Assembly: GCA_947594835.1 (NCBI GenBank)
Contig: CANQEH010000014.1
Span: forward strand, 1-64,000
Length of the DNA stretch: 64,000 bases
Reading direction: 5' to 3'
From: an uncultured Acetatifactor sp.
GTDB taxonomy: Bacteria; Bacillota; Clostridia; Lachnospirales; Lachnospiraceae
Shown here: positions 1-9,389 of the stretch, piece by piece
Layout: each line of letters starts with the position of its first letter
Numbering within the stretch: the stretch's first letter is position 1
Notes under the pieces: model-generated
The model's input: the letters and a program-made list of their open reading frames with translations, nothing else
Database searches by the model: none
Told to the model about the DNA's origin: nothing
Made by a program: the position numbers and the translations under genes

Positions 1-2289
1 CCCTACCCTTCGGGACAGGGGCTTCATGTAGGCCATCCGCGGCCCTATACCGCGCTGGATATCGTGGCCAGAAAGCGGAGGATGCAGGGCTATAATGTGC
101 TTTATCCCATGGGATGGGACGCCTTTGGGCTTCCCACGGAGAATTACGCCATCAAGAACCATATCCATCCCAGAATCGTGACGAAAAACAATGTGGAACG
201 CTTTAAGAGCCAGCTTCATTCCCTGGGCTATTCCTTTGACTGGGAGAGAGAGGTGAATACCACCGATCCGGAGTATTATAAGTGGACCCAGTGGATTTTC
301 CTGAAGCTGTTTCAGGCGGGGTTGGCGTACAAGGCGGAAATGCCCATCAACTGGTGCACCTCCTGCAAGGTGGGGCTGGCCAATGAGGAAGTGGTAAACG
401 GCGTCTGCGAGCGCTGCGGTTCCGAGGTTGTGCGCAAGGTAAAGAGCCAGTGGATGTTAAAGATTACCGCCTATGCGGATCAGCTCATCGAGGGACTGGA
501 CACCGTGGACTATATCGAGCGGGTAAAGGTTTCCCAGAAAAACTGGATCGGAAAATCCCAGGGGGCGGAGGTGGATTTTAAGATCACCGGAAAAGAGGAG
601 ACGCTGCGGATTTATACCACGCGGCCGGACACTCTGTTTGGGGCAACCTACATGGTGATTTCGCCGGAGCATCCGCTGATCGAAACCTACCGGGAAGAGA
701 TACAAAACTATGACGAACTGGCCGCATACCGGGAACAGGCCGCCAGGAAATCCGACTTCGAGCGGACGGAGCTTGCGAAAGAAAAGACCGGCGTAGAGAT
801 CAAGGGGCTGACCGCCATCAACCCGGTAAACGGCAAGGAGATCCCCATCTGGATTTCCGACTATGTGCTGATGACATACGGCACCGGCGCCATCATGGCA
901 GTGCCGGCCCACGACGAGAGAGACTGGGAGTTTGCAAAGAAGTTTGGTCTGCCCATCCTGGAAGTGGTGGCGGGCAGCCCTGTCAGCGTACAGGAACAGG
1001 TGTATACCGATGTTGCCACGGGCACCCTGGTCAACTCAGGCTTTCTGGACGGGCTTTCCGTGGCCGACGCAAAGGAGCGGGTCATCGCGTTTCTGGAGGA
1101 AAAGGGCATCGGCTGCAGGAAGACCAACTTTAAGCTGCGGGACTGGGTTTTTTCCAGACAGCGTTACTGGGGCGAGCCCATTCCCATCGTGAAGTGTGAA
1201 AAATGCGGTTATGTGCCCCTTCCAGAGAGCGAACTGCCCCTGCTGCTGCCGGAAGTGGCCAGCTATGAGCCCACCGACAACGGGGAATCCCCTCTGGCCG
1301 CCATGGAGGACTGGGTGAACACCACCTGCCCCTGCTGTCAGGGCCCTGCAAAGCGGGAGACGGATACCATGCCCCAGTGGGCGGGTTCCTCCTGGTATTT
1401 CCTGCGCTATGTGGATCCGAAGAACAACTCGGCATTTGCGGGAGAGGAGGCCTTGAAATACTGGCTGCCTGTGGACTGGTACAACGGCGGGATGGAGCAC
1501 ACCACCCTGCACCTTCTCTACTCCAGGTTCTGGCACAGGTTTCTCTACGACCAGGGCTATGTGCCCTGCCCGGAGCCCTATCAGAAGCGCACCAGCCACG
1601 GCATGATCTTAGGCTCCAACGGGGAAAAGATGTCCAAGTCCAGGGGAAATGTGGTAAACCCGGACGATATCGTCAGGGAATACGGCGCAGACACCCTGCG
1701 CACCTACGAGATGTTCATCGGCGCCTTTGACTTAAGCGCCGCCTGGAGCGAGGACGGCGTCAAAGGCTGCCGCAGGTTTTTGGAGCGCGTGTGGAAGCTG
1801 CAGGACATCCTGACGCAGGAAGACGCATACAGCGCCGATCTGGAGATCAAGATGCACCAGACCATCCAGAAGGTGTCGGGTGATTTTGAAAATTTAAAGT
1901 ACAATACGGCCATTGCCGCCATGATGTCCCTGATCAACGAGTTTTACAAAAAGGGCAGGGTGACCAGGGGAGAGTACAAGACCCTTCTGACGCTGTTAAA
2001 CCCTGTTGCGCCCCATATCACGGAGGAACTGTGGTCAGCCGCCGGATTTCAGGGAAGGCTGTATCAGACAGCCTGGCCGGAGTACGACGCGGAGAAGACC
2101 GTGGAGAGCGCCGTGGAGATCGGCATCCAGGTAAACGGAAAGCTCAGGGCCGCCGTCACCGTGTCCAAGGACGAGGAAAAGGAAGCGGTTCTGGAGGCGG
2201 CAAAGAAGGCCCTGGGAGAGAAGCTGACCGGGACTGTGGTAAAAGAGATCTATGTGCCCGGTAGGCTGGTAAATTTTGTGGTAAAGTGA
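1..2289 (+). CDS. leuS: Leucyl-tRNA synthetase, 5'-truncated by window edge
   Basis: Class Ia aminoacyl-tRNA synthetase that charges tRNA-Leu in the cytoplasm. The frame is open from base 1: the codons before the GTG at 64 read on as family sequence (PYPSG, then HVGH as the HIGH motif), so the true start lies outside the window and roughly 40-45 residues are missing from a protein usually just over 800 long. Visible are a zinc-knuckle CTSC...CERC at about bases 358-425, the CP1 editing domain with [13 protein letters not shown] near 616-655, the catalytic KMSKS loop ([10 protein letters not shown], about 1621-1650), and the anticodon-binding and C-terminal tRNA-binding parts up to the TGA at 2287. 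Identification is secure; only the N-terminus is unseen. Confidence 0.97.
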   Translation, partial: PYPSGQGLHVGHPRPYTALDIVARKRRMQGYNVLYPMGWDAFGLPTENYAIKNHIHPRIVTKNNVERFKSQLHSLGYSFDWEREVNTTDPEYYKWTQWIFLKLFQAGLAYKAEMPINWCTSCKVGLANEEVVNGVCERCGSEVVRKVKSQWMLKITAYADQLIEGLDTVDYIERVKVSQKNWIGKSQGAEVDFKITGKEETLRIYTTRPDTLFGATYMVISPEHPLIETYREEIQNYDELAAYREQAARKSDFERTELAKEKTGVEIKGLTAINPVNGKEIPIWISDYVLMTYGTGAIMAVPAHDERDWEFAKKFGLPILEVVAGSPVSVQEQVYTDVATGTLVNSGFLDGLSVADAKERVIAFLEEKGIGCRKTNFKLRDWVFSRQRYWGEPIPIVKCEKCGYVPLPESELPLLLPEVASYEPTDNGESPLAAMEDWVNTTCPCCQGPAKRETDTMPQWAGSSWYFLRYVDPKNNSAFAGEEALKYWLPVDWYNGGMEHTTLHLLYSRFWHRFLYDQGYVPCPEPYQKRTSHGMILGSNGEKMSKSRGNVVNPDDIVREYGADTLRTYEMFIGAFDLSAAWSEDGVKGCRRFLERVWKLQDILTQEDAYSADLEIKMHQTIQKVSGDFENLKYNTAIAAMMSLINEFYKKGRVTRGEYKTLLTLLNPVAPHITEELWSAAGFQGRLYQTAWPEYDAEKTVESAVEIGIQVNGKLRAAVTVSKDEEKEAVLEAAKKALGEKLTGTVVKEIYVPGRLVNFVVK

Positions 2290-2299
2290 CAGACAGGTC

Positions 2300-2596
2300 T
2301 TACAGCCCGGGCCCGTGAGACTTGGCCTTGGCCAGAATCTGGTCGATCTGCTGTAATTCCTCCTGGCTGGAATGACTGCGGATGGCAGCGATCGCCGCAG
2401 TCATCTCCTGGGGGGAAAAGGCCAGGTTCTTCTGTCTGGCCCGGGTCATCATGGGAAGCAGGGAAGCCATCAGCTCCTTCTGGCTTTTTCCCTGGCTTTC
2501 CGCAAACATCTCTCCCAGGAAGTCCAGTTTTTCTTTTGGGATATCTCTTACCAGAGGGTCCGACATCCACGCCGGACGGTTCGTGTTTTGTTCCAT
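2300..2596 (-). CDS. Small conserved-looking protein of unknown function
   Basis: 98-residue soluble, helix-rich protein; I do not recognise the family. It has no signal peptide or membrane segment. The middle (LDFLGEMFAESQGKSQKEL) and the Gln/Glu-rich tail (EELQQIDQILAKAKSHG) look like amphipathic helices. The start ATG at 2596 follows a weak AAAGGCG. It lies 30 bases downstream of the 171-residue gene on the same strand, so the two probably form a pair; both have the same short helical character with Met-rich stretches, which might mean they work together. The gene converges on leuS with only 10 bases between the stops. Confidence 0.7.
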   Translation of the reverse strand: MEQNTNRPAWMSDPLVRDIPKEKLDFLGEMFAESQGKSQKELMASLLPMMTRARQKNLAFSPQEMTAAIAAIRSHSSQEELQQIDQILAKAKSHGPGL

Positions 2597-2626
2597 AGGA
2601 TACGCCTTTCTGTTTTTGTGATGAAG

Positions 2627-3142
2627 TCAGGAGTCTGGGGACTGCTGCGGGCCCTTGCCCGGCATGGACTGGAACATCTGGAACAAATCAGCCATGGCGG
2701 AAGGATCCATTCCGCCTGCCCCTTCTGCTGCGTCTGGGAAAAAATCTTTCATGGTTTCCATCATTTCCATCATCTCCCGTATGTTTCCCAGGCTTGCCAG
2801 AAGGTTTTGGATGTTTTGGATTTTTTCCCGCTCGCCCGGGCTGCTGAACGGCAGCAATTCCTCTAAAAGCGAGAGGATGCCGCCTGTGTCTCCCGAAAAG
2901 GGGTCCAGAAAAAACGGTGTCCGCCCGGTCAGGATGGGGGGCCGTCCCCGGAAAAGGGGCTGGCGGGCCGGACGGCGCAGAAACTCCAGGGCATACTGCA
3001 GTTCCGAAAATTTGATATAGACGGCAAGGGCGCCCTGCTGTCCGGCAGGCAGGTAGGAGAGGAGCACTTTTAACATCTGGATGTGGTTTGTGGTGAGCAA
3101 TGCGTCAAACGCAGCGGTTGTTTCCTTTCCTTTCTCCTCCAT
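2627..3142 (-). CDS. Hypothetical helical protein, Met-rich C-terminal half
   Basis: 171 residues, no signal peptide or membrane span, family not recognised. The N-terminal half contains a helical segment about counting or contact surfaces (NHIQMLKVLLSYLP, then LQYALEFLRRP), followed by a proline/arginine-rich loop, and a C-terminal part with a striking run of Met and Glu (REMMEMMETMKDFFPD) and several more Met near the end (MADLFQMFQSMPG). Codon use matches neighbours and the length is well beyond chance for this strand, so it is probably real. It is upstream partner of the 98-residue gene at 2300-2596. No function is proposed. Confidence 0.7.
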   Translation of the reverse strand: MEEKGKETTAAFDALLTTNHIQMLKVLLSYLPAGQQGALAVYIKFSELQYALEFLRRPARQPLFRGRPPILTGRTPFFLDPFSGDTGGILSLLEELLPFSSPGEREKIQNIQNLLASLGNIREMMEMMETMKDFFPDAAEGAGGMDPSAMADLFQMFQSMPGKGPQQSPDS

Positions 3143-3240
3143 GGCAGAACCTGACCTTTCCTGGCAGTATCTTGTGGGGCGGCAGCCGATCTGTTTTATC
3201 GTATGATGCAGGGACGTCTCTTATGTGTCCCATCCCGGCA

Positions 3241-3281
3241 GAAAGAAGCGGCACAGGCGGGAAAAAGCCTGTGCCGCGCTT
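3241..3281 (-). terminator. Rho-independent terminator of the Cys-rich gene
   Basis: Perfect 11-base stem GCGGCACAGGC (3248-3258) with its complement at 3267-3277 and an 8-base loop. Read on the minus strand it lies just after the stop at 3288 and is followed by TTCTTTC. The plus-strand side also has four T, so weak bidirectional action is possible. Confidence 0.75.
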
Positions 3282-3287
3282 TTCGCT

Positions 3288-3572
3288 TTAGTTGTTGCAG
3301 CCGCAGCCGTTGCCGCCGCAGACGCTGGACAGAAGCAGGATGCAGATCAGCCACTCGCAGCAGCTTCCGCCGTTGTTGAACAGGCTGATGCCGTTGTTGC
3401 AGCCGCAGCCACAGCCGTTGCCGCTGCGCCCGAAGCCGTTGCCGTTTAAGAAAAACAGCAGGATCAGGATCCAGATCCAGCTGGAGCTGAATCCTCCATT
3501 GTTGCAGTTTGCAGTGCTTACGCCGTTGCAGGAATCGTTGCACCCGCAGTTAGCAGCAGTCAGATCGCTCAT
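3288..3572 (-). CDS. Cys/Gly/Asn-rich small membrane protein
   Basis: 94 residues with 13 cysteines. The start at 3572 is preferred over an upstream in-frame ATG at 3614 because CCTTTGGAGG sits 8 bases before it. The protein has a Cys/Asn-rich head (CGCNDSC), a first hydrophobic segment (about 31-42, SWIWILILLFFL), a spacer ending in NGCGCGCNNG, a second hydrophobic segment (about 73-82) and again NGCGCNN at the C-terminus, so it looks like an internal duplication of a membrane segment plus a Gly-Cys tail. Such chorion-like high-Cys short proteins are known from clostridial genomes without an established role. It is monocistronic: it has its own terminator at 3241-3281. Metal binding or disulfide cross-linking would be inference only. 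Confidence 0.8.
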   Translation of the reverse strand: MSDLTAANCGCNDSCNGVSTANCNNGGFSSSWIWILILLFFLNGNGFGRSGNGCGCGCNNGISLFNNGGSCCEWLICILLLSSVCGGNGCGCNN

Positions 3573-3700
3573 TGTGATAGCCTCCAAAGGTTTTTTATGG
3601 TTTATCTTATGCACCTGGGTTTGTCTATGTTTCGGGGGCGGGGGGAAAATTTACGGGCACAGCCATAAAAAAGGGAAAGATTGCCGGAAGCGCCGGGCAC

Positions 3701-3729
3701 TTGAAGCCCTGTGCGCTTTGTGCTATCAT
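3701..3729 (+). promoter_or_regulatory. Sigma-A-type promoter for the sortase operon
   Basis: TTGAAG (3701-3706), 17-base spacer, TATCAT (3724-3729), 61 bases before the srtB start. The gap 3573-3790 otherwise holds only the leader of the divergent Cys-rich gene. Confidence 0.6.
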
Positions 3730-3790
3730 AAAGGGGAAACGAGCAGTGTACCTGCGGCAGGGGATGAGGCAGCGCAGGCGAGGATAACGT

Positions 3791-4876
3791 ATGGTACAGA
3801 CAGGCTATCGCGTGGAGGGACGGCAGTTTCGCACCAAGAGCGACTACGCACAGGCGCTCCACGACAAAAAGATCATAGACCGCCTTCGGGCAGAAACCGA
3901 TTTAAAGGACAGAAGGCAGCTGGAAAAGTTAAAACATGACCTGCAGGGGGGCAGATATCGCTTCCTCACCCTGTTAGGGCAGGACTTTCAGGAAGAAATC
4001 GACAGGCGTCTGGAGCAGCTTGCCGGAAATCGCAGAAAAAATCTGGATGCAGACGTGGCCCGGGAATTAAAAAAACGGGAAAAGCGCCGGAAAATGCTCA
4101 TTGCCTTCTGCCTGGCCGCCGCTTTCGGCTGTATGGCATATCTGGGATGTTATTCTTATTTTAACAAGCGGACCGCCGATACCTACCAGTCCTTAAGCGA
4201 ATTGAAAGGCCGCGCCGCCGCAGAAGACCCTCCTTCCTCAGCAGAAGCTGCCCCCCGGTACACCTTAGACGGGGAGCGTCCGCCCCGGGAAATTCTGGAT
4301 GAATTTAAAAATTTATTAAATATCAACCAAAAACTAATTGGCTGGGTGAAAATTGACGATACAAATATAGATTACCCCGTTATGCAGACAGATGACAACG
4401 AGTACTACCTGACCCACAATTTAAATCAGGAGTATGACAAGAACGGCTCTATCTTTCTGGATAAGGACTGTGAGATAGAATACCCCAGCACCAACCTCAT
4501 CCTCTACGGGCACCATATGCGGAGCGGGCAGATGTTTGGCGGCCTGGATCGATACGAGGACGAAAGCTACTGGAAGGAACACCCGTATATCCAGTTCGAC
4601 ACGCTCTACGACAAGGGGATCTGGCAGGTCATGTATGTATTCCGCTCCAGGGTGTACCGCCAGGAGGAAATTGTCTTTAAGTACTATCAGTTTATTGATG
4701 CAAACAGCGAGCAGGAGTTTTACTCCAACATGAAGGAGATGGAGGCCCTGTCCTTATATGACACAGGCGTTACCGCTGAATACGGCGACCGGCTGCTGAC
4801 GCTGTCCACCTGCGATTACGAGGAGGACAATGGGCGGTTTGTGGTAGTGGCCAAAAAAGTGGAGACAAAGGAGTAA
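3791..4876 (+). CDS. srtB: Class B sortase with long cytoplasmic N-terminal extension
   Basis: Membrane-bound transpeptidase that cleaves a sorting motif and links the protein to the cell wall. 361 residues. About 100 charged, helical residues precede the single membrane segment (102-122), whereas canonical SrtB has the anchor at the extreme N-terminus; this extension would sit in the cytoplasm. The catalytic domain follows: YGHHM with catalytic His241, the TLSTC motif with Cys341, and Arg349 in GRFVVVAK. ATG at 3791 is weakly supported by an AGGCGAGGA upstream, but no better start fits. Six bases separate it from the next gene, whose product ends in a TPKTG sorting signal, so enzyme and substrate are co-transcribed. 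Clostridial SrtB enzymes are known to accept S/P-PxTG-like motifs rather than NPQTN. Confidence 0.92.
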   Translation: MVQTGYRVEGRQFRTKSDYAQALHDKKIIDRLRAETDLKDRRQLEKLKHDLQGGRYRFLTLLGQDFQEEIDRRLEQLAGNRRKNLDADVARELKKREKRRKMLIAFCLAAAFGCMAYLGCYSYFNKRTADTYQSLSELKGRAAAEDPPSSAEAAPRYTLDGERPPREILDEFKNLLNINQKLIGWVKIDDTNIDYPVMQTDDNEYYLTHNLNQEYDKNGSIFLDKDCEIEYPSTNLILYGHHMRSGQMFGGLDRYEDESYWKEHPYIQFDTLYDKGIWQVMYVFRSRVYRQEEIVFKYYQFIDANSEQEFYSNMKEMEALSLYDTGVTAEYGDRLLTLSTCDYEEDNGRFVVVAKKVETKE

Positions 4877-4882
4877 GGGGAA

Positions 4883-7800
4883 ATGACGGATAAAGGAGCG
4901 GCACAGGGAAAGATGCAGGAGAAGACACAGGGAAAGAAGAAAACGAAAAGACGTTTAAAGCGTTCCGTGAGAAAGACCTTCGGGGCGCTGTTTCTGGCGT
5001 CCGCCATCGCGGTGGCGGCCATCCCCACCCAGGGGCTGCAGGCGGCGGCCGATACGCCGATTCTTCGGTGGAGCAAAGAGGGGTCGGTCATCCCCACGGT
5101 GCAGGATTCAGACCCCATTTATTCCAACCAGGACGGCCGTTTTACCTTTGCCTGGGTGAAAAAGACCGGGGCCAGCAGCGACTATGCGGCGGTGATCCTG
5201 GGCTATGACGGGGGAACGCTGGCGGGAGGAAACCTGGTGATCCCGGACACGGTGGACGCCTACACGCGGCTCAACGCAAACGATGGCTCCGACAAGGGGT
5301 ATGTGGCCGTGAGCAGAAGCCATAAGCCGCTGTATTACCGGGTGCAGAGCGATTCGGTGCCGGATGGATATGAATATCTCCCCTGCACCAGGGACACTTA
5401 CAGCGTCTGGGGGACTGTAAACGGGGTAGAGCGCAGTCTGGAAGAATTCTGGTACAAGGATGAATCCGGCGAAGACCAGGACGCCAAAGACAATACCAAG
5501 TACAAAAAGGCCGGGCAGGACGTCAACGAGCAGTGGATCCGGAACGTGCCGGTGCTCTATATCGGGAACCAGACGCTGACGAAAAACCCGGATGTAAAAG
5601 CCGACAAAAACGGCGCGGTGAAGGAGTGGAAAATCGGCTCTGAGATTACAGAGCCGAAAGACGGCGTCTTTGCGGGGGAAAACAATATCACCCATCTGAC
5701 GGTGGGAGGGCAGCTGGAGGGCATCGGAAACTATGCCTTTTACAGCTGTGCCACGCTGAGCGGCATCACCCTGGGAAACGGCATCACCGAGATCGGCAAA
5801 TACGCGTTTGCCCAGTGCATCAATATGTCTTCCATCGGCCTGGGCTTTGACAGCAAGCTGTCTTATATCAGCGATTACACCTTTGAGGGCTGTACCGCGC
5901 TGAAGAGCTTCCAGCTTCCCGCCGGGGTGCAGAAGATCTATGACCATGCTTTCGACGGCTGCATCAGCTTAGAGACGGTGGATTTAGACGGCATCGCCGC
6001 AGGCGGGGCGGCTGCGGAAAAGTTTACCGCATTGACCCAGATGGGGGCTTATGTGTTCAAGGACTGTACCTCCCTGGAAGATCTGGTATTGCCGGTGGCC
6101 TTTTCCAATGCGGGGAGTGAGACAAACGGGAAATTAAACCTCAATAATTTCCAGGGCTGTTCCAACTTAAAGCGCATTTATGTGCGCAACCCGTCCTTAG
6201 ATCTGGAACCGGCCCGCAGCGGCGTCGAACCGAAGGAAGATTACTTTGAAGCGCAGGTGGATCCCACGTTTTACTTTGAGGCTGCTTCTGATGCCAAGGT
6301 ACACGCCTATACCCAGGCAAACGCCCTGGCGTTTAAATATGAGAACGAAGATAAATACGAGAAGATCATGATGGAGGAGGGATCCAAGCTGACCTACCAG
6401 GTGAACTCCAAGAATGAGCTTTTGTATTTCCACATAGACGGCGCGGTGAAAACAGTGACCATCCCCGCCGCCATCGGCCCTTACGGCATTTCCACCCTGG
6501 GGGCGAACTCTTTCAGCAATATCTGTGAGCTGGAACAGATCACGATCCCCCGCACGGTGAAACGGATCGTCTCCGGCGCCTTCCAGGGCTGCCACAATCT
6601 GAAGTGGGTCATTTTCACAGACCCCGACCCGGCGCTGTCCATCGAGCCGGACGCCTTCTGGACCCAGGAGACGGGGGGGCTCTGCGCCCACAAGGAAAGC
6701 TTAAGGGATAAGACCCCGGAGCTTCACTTTGCGGGCCCCATCGAAGACGAGACGGGGAAGCTTTCCGCGCCCTTTGTCTTCGCCATGACCCCGGGGGAGA
6801 CCATAGACAACGACAATCAGCCGGACGCCTATATCACATACCACAGCGGCTGGCCCACAAATCTGGAAGTCCGCTACAATCCCGCAACGGGGGCCAACGA
6901 ACTGATCAATTATCCCACCCTGTCCGAGATGGTGGAAGGGGTTTACACGGCAGAGGACTATCCCTATCTGACGGCGGGCCAGGCTGCCAATATGCAGAGC
7001 AGTGTCGACAAGTATCTCTCCGCCGCGTCCAATGGGGACAAAGACCCGCTTTCCGCCCTGAACACGGACGAGGCGGCGGCCATCACGGCGGCAAAGGATC
7101 TGGTGCTCCCGGCGGGGATCACAGGCATCCAGGAGGGCCTCTTTGTCAGGAAGGAAAGCGGCGCCGCAGAGGGCGGGCCGAAGGAAAAGAAGTCTGTGGA
7201 GAAGACCATCACTGCCGCAGGACTCAGCGAGATTGCGCCGGGTACCTTTAAGGGACATGAAAACCTGGTCAGCGTCGCGCTGCAGGATACCACAAAATCC
7301 GTCGGGGAATATGCCTTTGAAGGGTGTAAAAACTTAAGATCCGTGAGCCTGCCGGGCACCGTGCAGGAACTGGGAACCCGGCCTTTTAAGGGCTGCGGAC
7401 GTCTGGACACCGTGAATTTTGGAGGCGGGCCTTACTTTACCTGCGACAGGGGGATCATCTATGAGCTCTCCCCGTCCGGGGCAAAAGAGAAACTGGTGGA
7501 ATTTTTAGAGGGCAGGACGAATCCCATTGTGACGGCGGAGGAGACTGCTGGCGTGACGGAGCTCTATCCGGAAGCCTTTGCAGACACCGGCATCTCTACC
7601 GTGGACTTGAGCAAAACCACGATCAACACCGTGCCGGAAGGGGCGTTTTACAACACGAAAAACTTAGTCAGCGTGACCCTGCCCCGGCAGATGGAGGGAG
7701 GCACCATCGCAGACGGCGCCTTTGCAAAGAGTGCGCTCCGGGTGCTCACCATCCCGGGCCAATATGTCAACATGACGCCGGAGGCCTTCCAGGGCAATGA

Positions 7801-9358
7801 CCAGTACCAGGGAAAAGCCGAAAATTATCCTGACGAGCTGATCTTTGTCTGCGAGCCGGGCGGTATGGCGGACACGTTTGCAAAGCAGCACGGCATCGAC
7901 ACCGAGGAAAAGACGCCGGAAATTTACTATCAGGTCAGCTTCTGGTACTACGACGAAGACAATGAGCCCCAGCAGGTAGGGAAGACCCAGGAGGTGCAGC
8001 TGGGACAAAGCGCCCAGGAGCCGGAGCATCCCTCCAAGGAGGGCTATACCTTTTTGGAATGGCGGCCTAATACCTGGCAGGCGGTGACTGGCAACGAAAA
8101 ATACTGGGCAGAGTTTGTAAAGAGCGACACAGTCCTGTACACCGTGGTGTTCCAGGACTATAACGGCAAGGAGTTAAGCAGGCAGAGCGTGCCTGCAGGG
8201 GGCTCTGCGGTCATTCCCCAGAACCCTTACAGAGAGGGATATAAGTTTGACGGCTGGATGCTGTCCGGCGGGGACGGCGCGTATGTGACCAGTCTTTCCA
8301 ATGTGCAGAGCGATATGACGCTGCTTGCCCAGTACCATGTGCTCCAGCCGGGGGAGAACCCTGACAATCCCACAAGCCCTGGGGCGTCTGTCAGTCCCAG
8401 CGCTTCCGCAAAGCCCAGCGCCTCCGCCAGCCCCAGCGCTTCGGCGAGTCCCGGCGCCTCGGCCAGTCCCGGCGCGTTTTATACCCTGACGGTGCAAAAC
8501 GGCAGCGGCTCCGGCAGCTATCAGGTGGGTTCCCAGCCTGTCATTATCGCCAATAACCCCGCTACGGGGCAGGCTTTTGACTATTGGTCTGTGAGCCCTT
8601 CGGACGTCAAGATTGCCAGCACGATGCTGTCGGCGTCCATCGTCACCATGCCGGCTTCGGATGTGACGGTGACGGCCCACTATAAAGCGGCTGCCAGCAG
8701 CGGCAATACCGTCAGCGGCAACCAGACAAACCGGCCTAACAAGGTGGTGGAGACAGTGACAAACGGTTCTACCACGGTGGTCATTGACAAAAACGGCCTC
8801 TCCAACACCGGCGTGGTGTCCGCTACGGTAAACGGTTCCTCCGATCATTTCACGGTTAAGATTACGGAGACCAACGAGGCCACCGAGGCGGCCCTTCGGG
8901 CGCTGATGGCGGAGTACGGCTCCTTAGACCATGTGAAGTATTTCCCCATGGACATCTCGCTCTATGATTCCACGGGAACCAACCAGATTACGGACACCAC
9001 GGGCATTCAGGTGGACATCACCCTGCCCCTGCCCGATGCGCTGGCGGAGTATGCCGGCAACAACAAGGTGGCCAGCACCTTAAACGACAGGCTGGAGAGT
9101 CTGGACGCCAGGTTTACCACCATCGACGGCGTGTCCTGCGTGACCTTTACGGCGGAGCATTTTTCGCCCTATGTGATCTATGTGGACGTGGCAAACCTTT
9201 CCTCCGGCCAGGTGGCCGACAGTACGCCCAAGACGGGGGACGGCATCCATCCCAAGTGGTTTTTGTCCATCGGCTTAGCCTGCCTGTCCGTTGTGTTCTT
9301 TATGCAGAAGGATGGCGGGGAGCGCAAAAAAGCGAAAGTGAAGGCAAAGGCAAAATAA
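4883..9358 (+). CDS. Large wall-anchored BspA-type leucine-rich-repeat surface protein
   Basis: 1491 residues. Basic N-terminus then a signal h-region at about 32-48. BspA-like LRR_5 repeats (pattern IGNYAFYSC..L..I.L..GITEIG) occur in blocks at about 265-430, 525-580 and 735-985. Two Listeria-Bacteroides (InlB B-type) repeats follow at about 1013-1073 and 1086-1150 (EGYTFLEW, EGYKFDGW), then a Ser/Ala/Pro linker (1166-1196, SASASPSASASPG-like) and a third B-like domain (1199-1270). The C-terminus has TPKTG at 1448-1452, a hydrophobic segment and a Lys-rich tail: a sorting signal fitting the upstream sortase B. Family members mediate adhesion or host/cell contacts; the ligand here is unknown. 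It starts six bases after srtB and is followed by a smaller paralogue. Confidence 0.93.
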   Translation: MTDKGAAQGKMQEKTQGKKKTKRRLKRSVRKTFGALFLASAIAVAAIPTQGLQAAADTPILRWSKEGSVIPTVQDSDPIYSNQDGRFTFAWVKKTGASSDYAAVILGYDGGTLAGGNLVIPDTVDAYTRLNANDGSDKGYVAVSRSHKPLYYRVQSDSVPDGYEYLPCTRDTYSVWGTVNGVERSLEEFWYKDESGEDQDAKDNTKYKKAGQDVNEQWIRNVPVLYIGNQTLTKNPDVKADKNGAVKEWKIGSEITEPKDGVFAGENNITHLTVGGQLEGIGNYAFYSCATLSGITLGNGITEIGKYAFAQCINMSSIGLGFDSKLSYISDYTFEGCTALKSFQLPAGVQKIYDHAFDGCISLETVDLDGIAAGGAAAEKFTALTQMGAYVFKDCTSLEDLVLPVAFSNAGSETNGKLNLNNFQGCSNLKRIYVRNPSLDLEPARSGVEPKEDYFEAQVDPTFYFEAASDAKVHAYTQANALAFKYENEDKYEKIMMEEGSKLTYQVNSKNELLYFHIDGAVKTVTIPAAIGPYGISTLGANSFSNICELEQITIPRTVKRIVSGAFQGCHNLKWVIFTDPDPALSIEPDAFWTQETGGLCAHKESLRDKTPELHFAGPIEDETGKLSAPFVFAMTPGETIDNDNQPDAYITYHSGWPTNLEVRYNPATGANELINYPTLSEMVEGVYTAEDYPYLTAGQAANMQSSVDKYLSAASNGDKDPLSALNTDEAAAITAAKDLVLPAGITGIQEGLFVRKESGAAEGGPKEKKSVEKTITAAGLSEIAPGTFKGHENLVSVALQDTTKSVGEYAFEGCKNLRSVSLPGTVQELGTRPFKGCGRLDTVNFGGGPYFTCDRGIIYELSPSGAKEKLVEFLEGRTNPIVTAEETAGVTELYPEAFADTGISTVDLSKTTINTVPEGAFYNTKNLVSVTLPRQMEGGTIADGAFAKSALRVLTIPGQYVNMTPEAFQGNDQYQGKAENYPDELIFVCEPGGMADTFAKQHGIDTEEKTPEIYYQVSFWYYDEDNEPQQVGKTQEVQLGQSAQEPEHPSKEGYTFLEWRPNTWQAVTGNEKYWAEFVKSDTVLYTVVFQDYNGKELSRQSVPAGGSAVIPQNPYREGYKFDGWMLSGGDGAYVTSLSNVQSDMTLLAQYHVLQPGENPDNPTSPGASVSPSASAKPSASASPSASASPGASASPGAFYTLTVQNGSGSGSYQVGSQPVIIANNPATGQAFDYWSVSPSDVKIASTMLSASIVTMPASDVTVTAHYKAAASSGNTVSGNQTNRPNKVVETVTNGSTTVVIDKNGLSNTGVVSATVNGSSDHFTVKITETNEATEAALRALMAEYGSLDHVKYFPMDISLYDSTGTNQITDTTGIQVDITLPLPDALAEYAGNNKVASTLNDRLESLDARFTTIDGVSCVTFTAEHFSPYVIYVDVANLSSGQVADSTPKTGDGIHPKWFLSIGLACLSVVFFMQKDGGERKKAKVKAKAK

Positions 9359-9389
9359 ATTCCGGCTGCGGCCGGGAGGCAGAGAGTGT

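Noticed and set aside
1-64. GTG at 64 as start of leuS
   Set aside because: Codons 1-63 continue the family sequence with the HIGH-type motif, so the gene simply begins outside the window.
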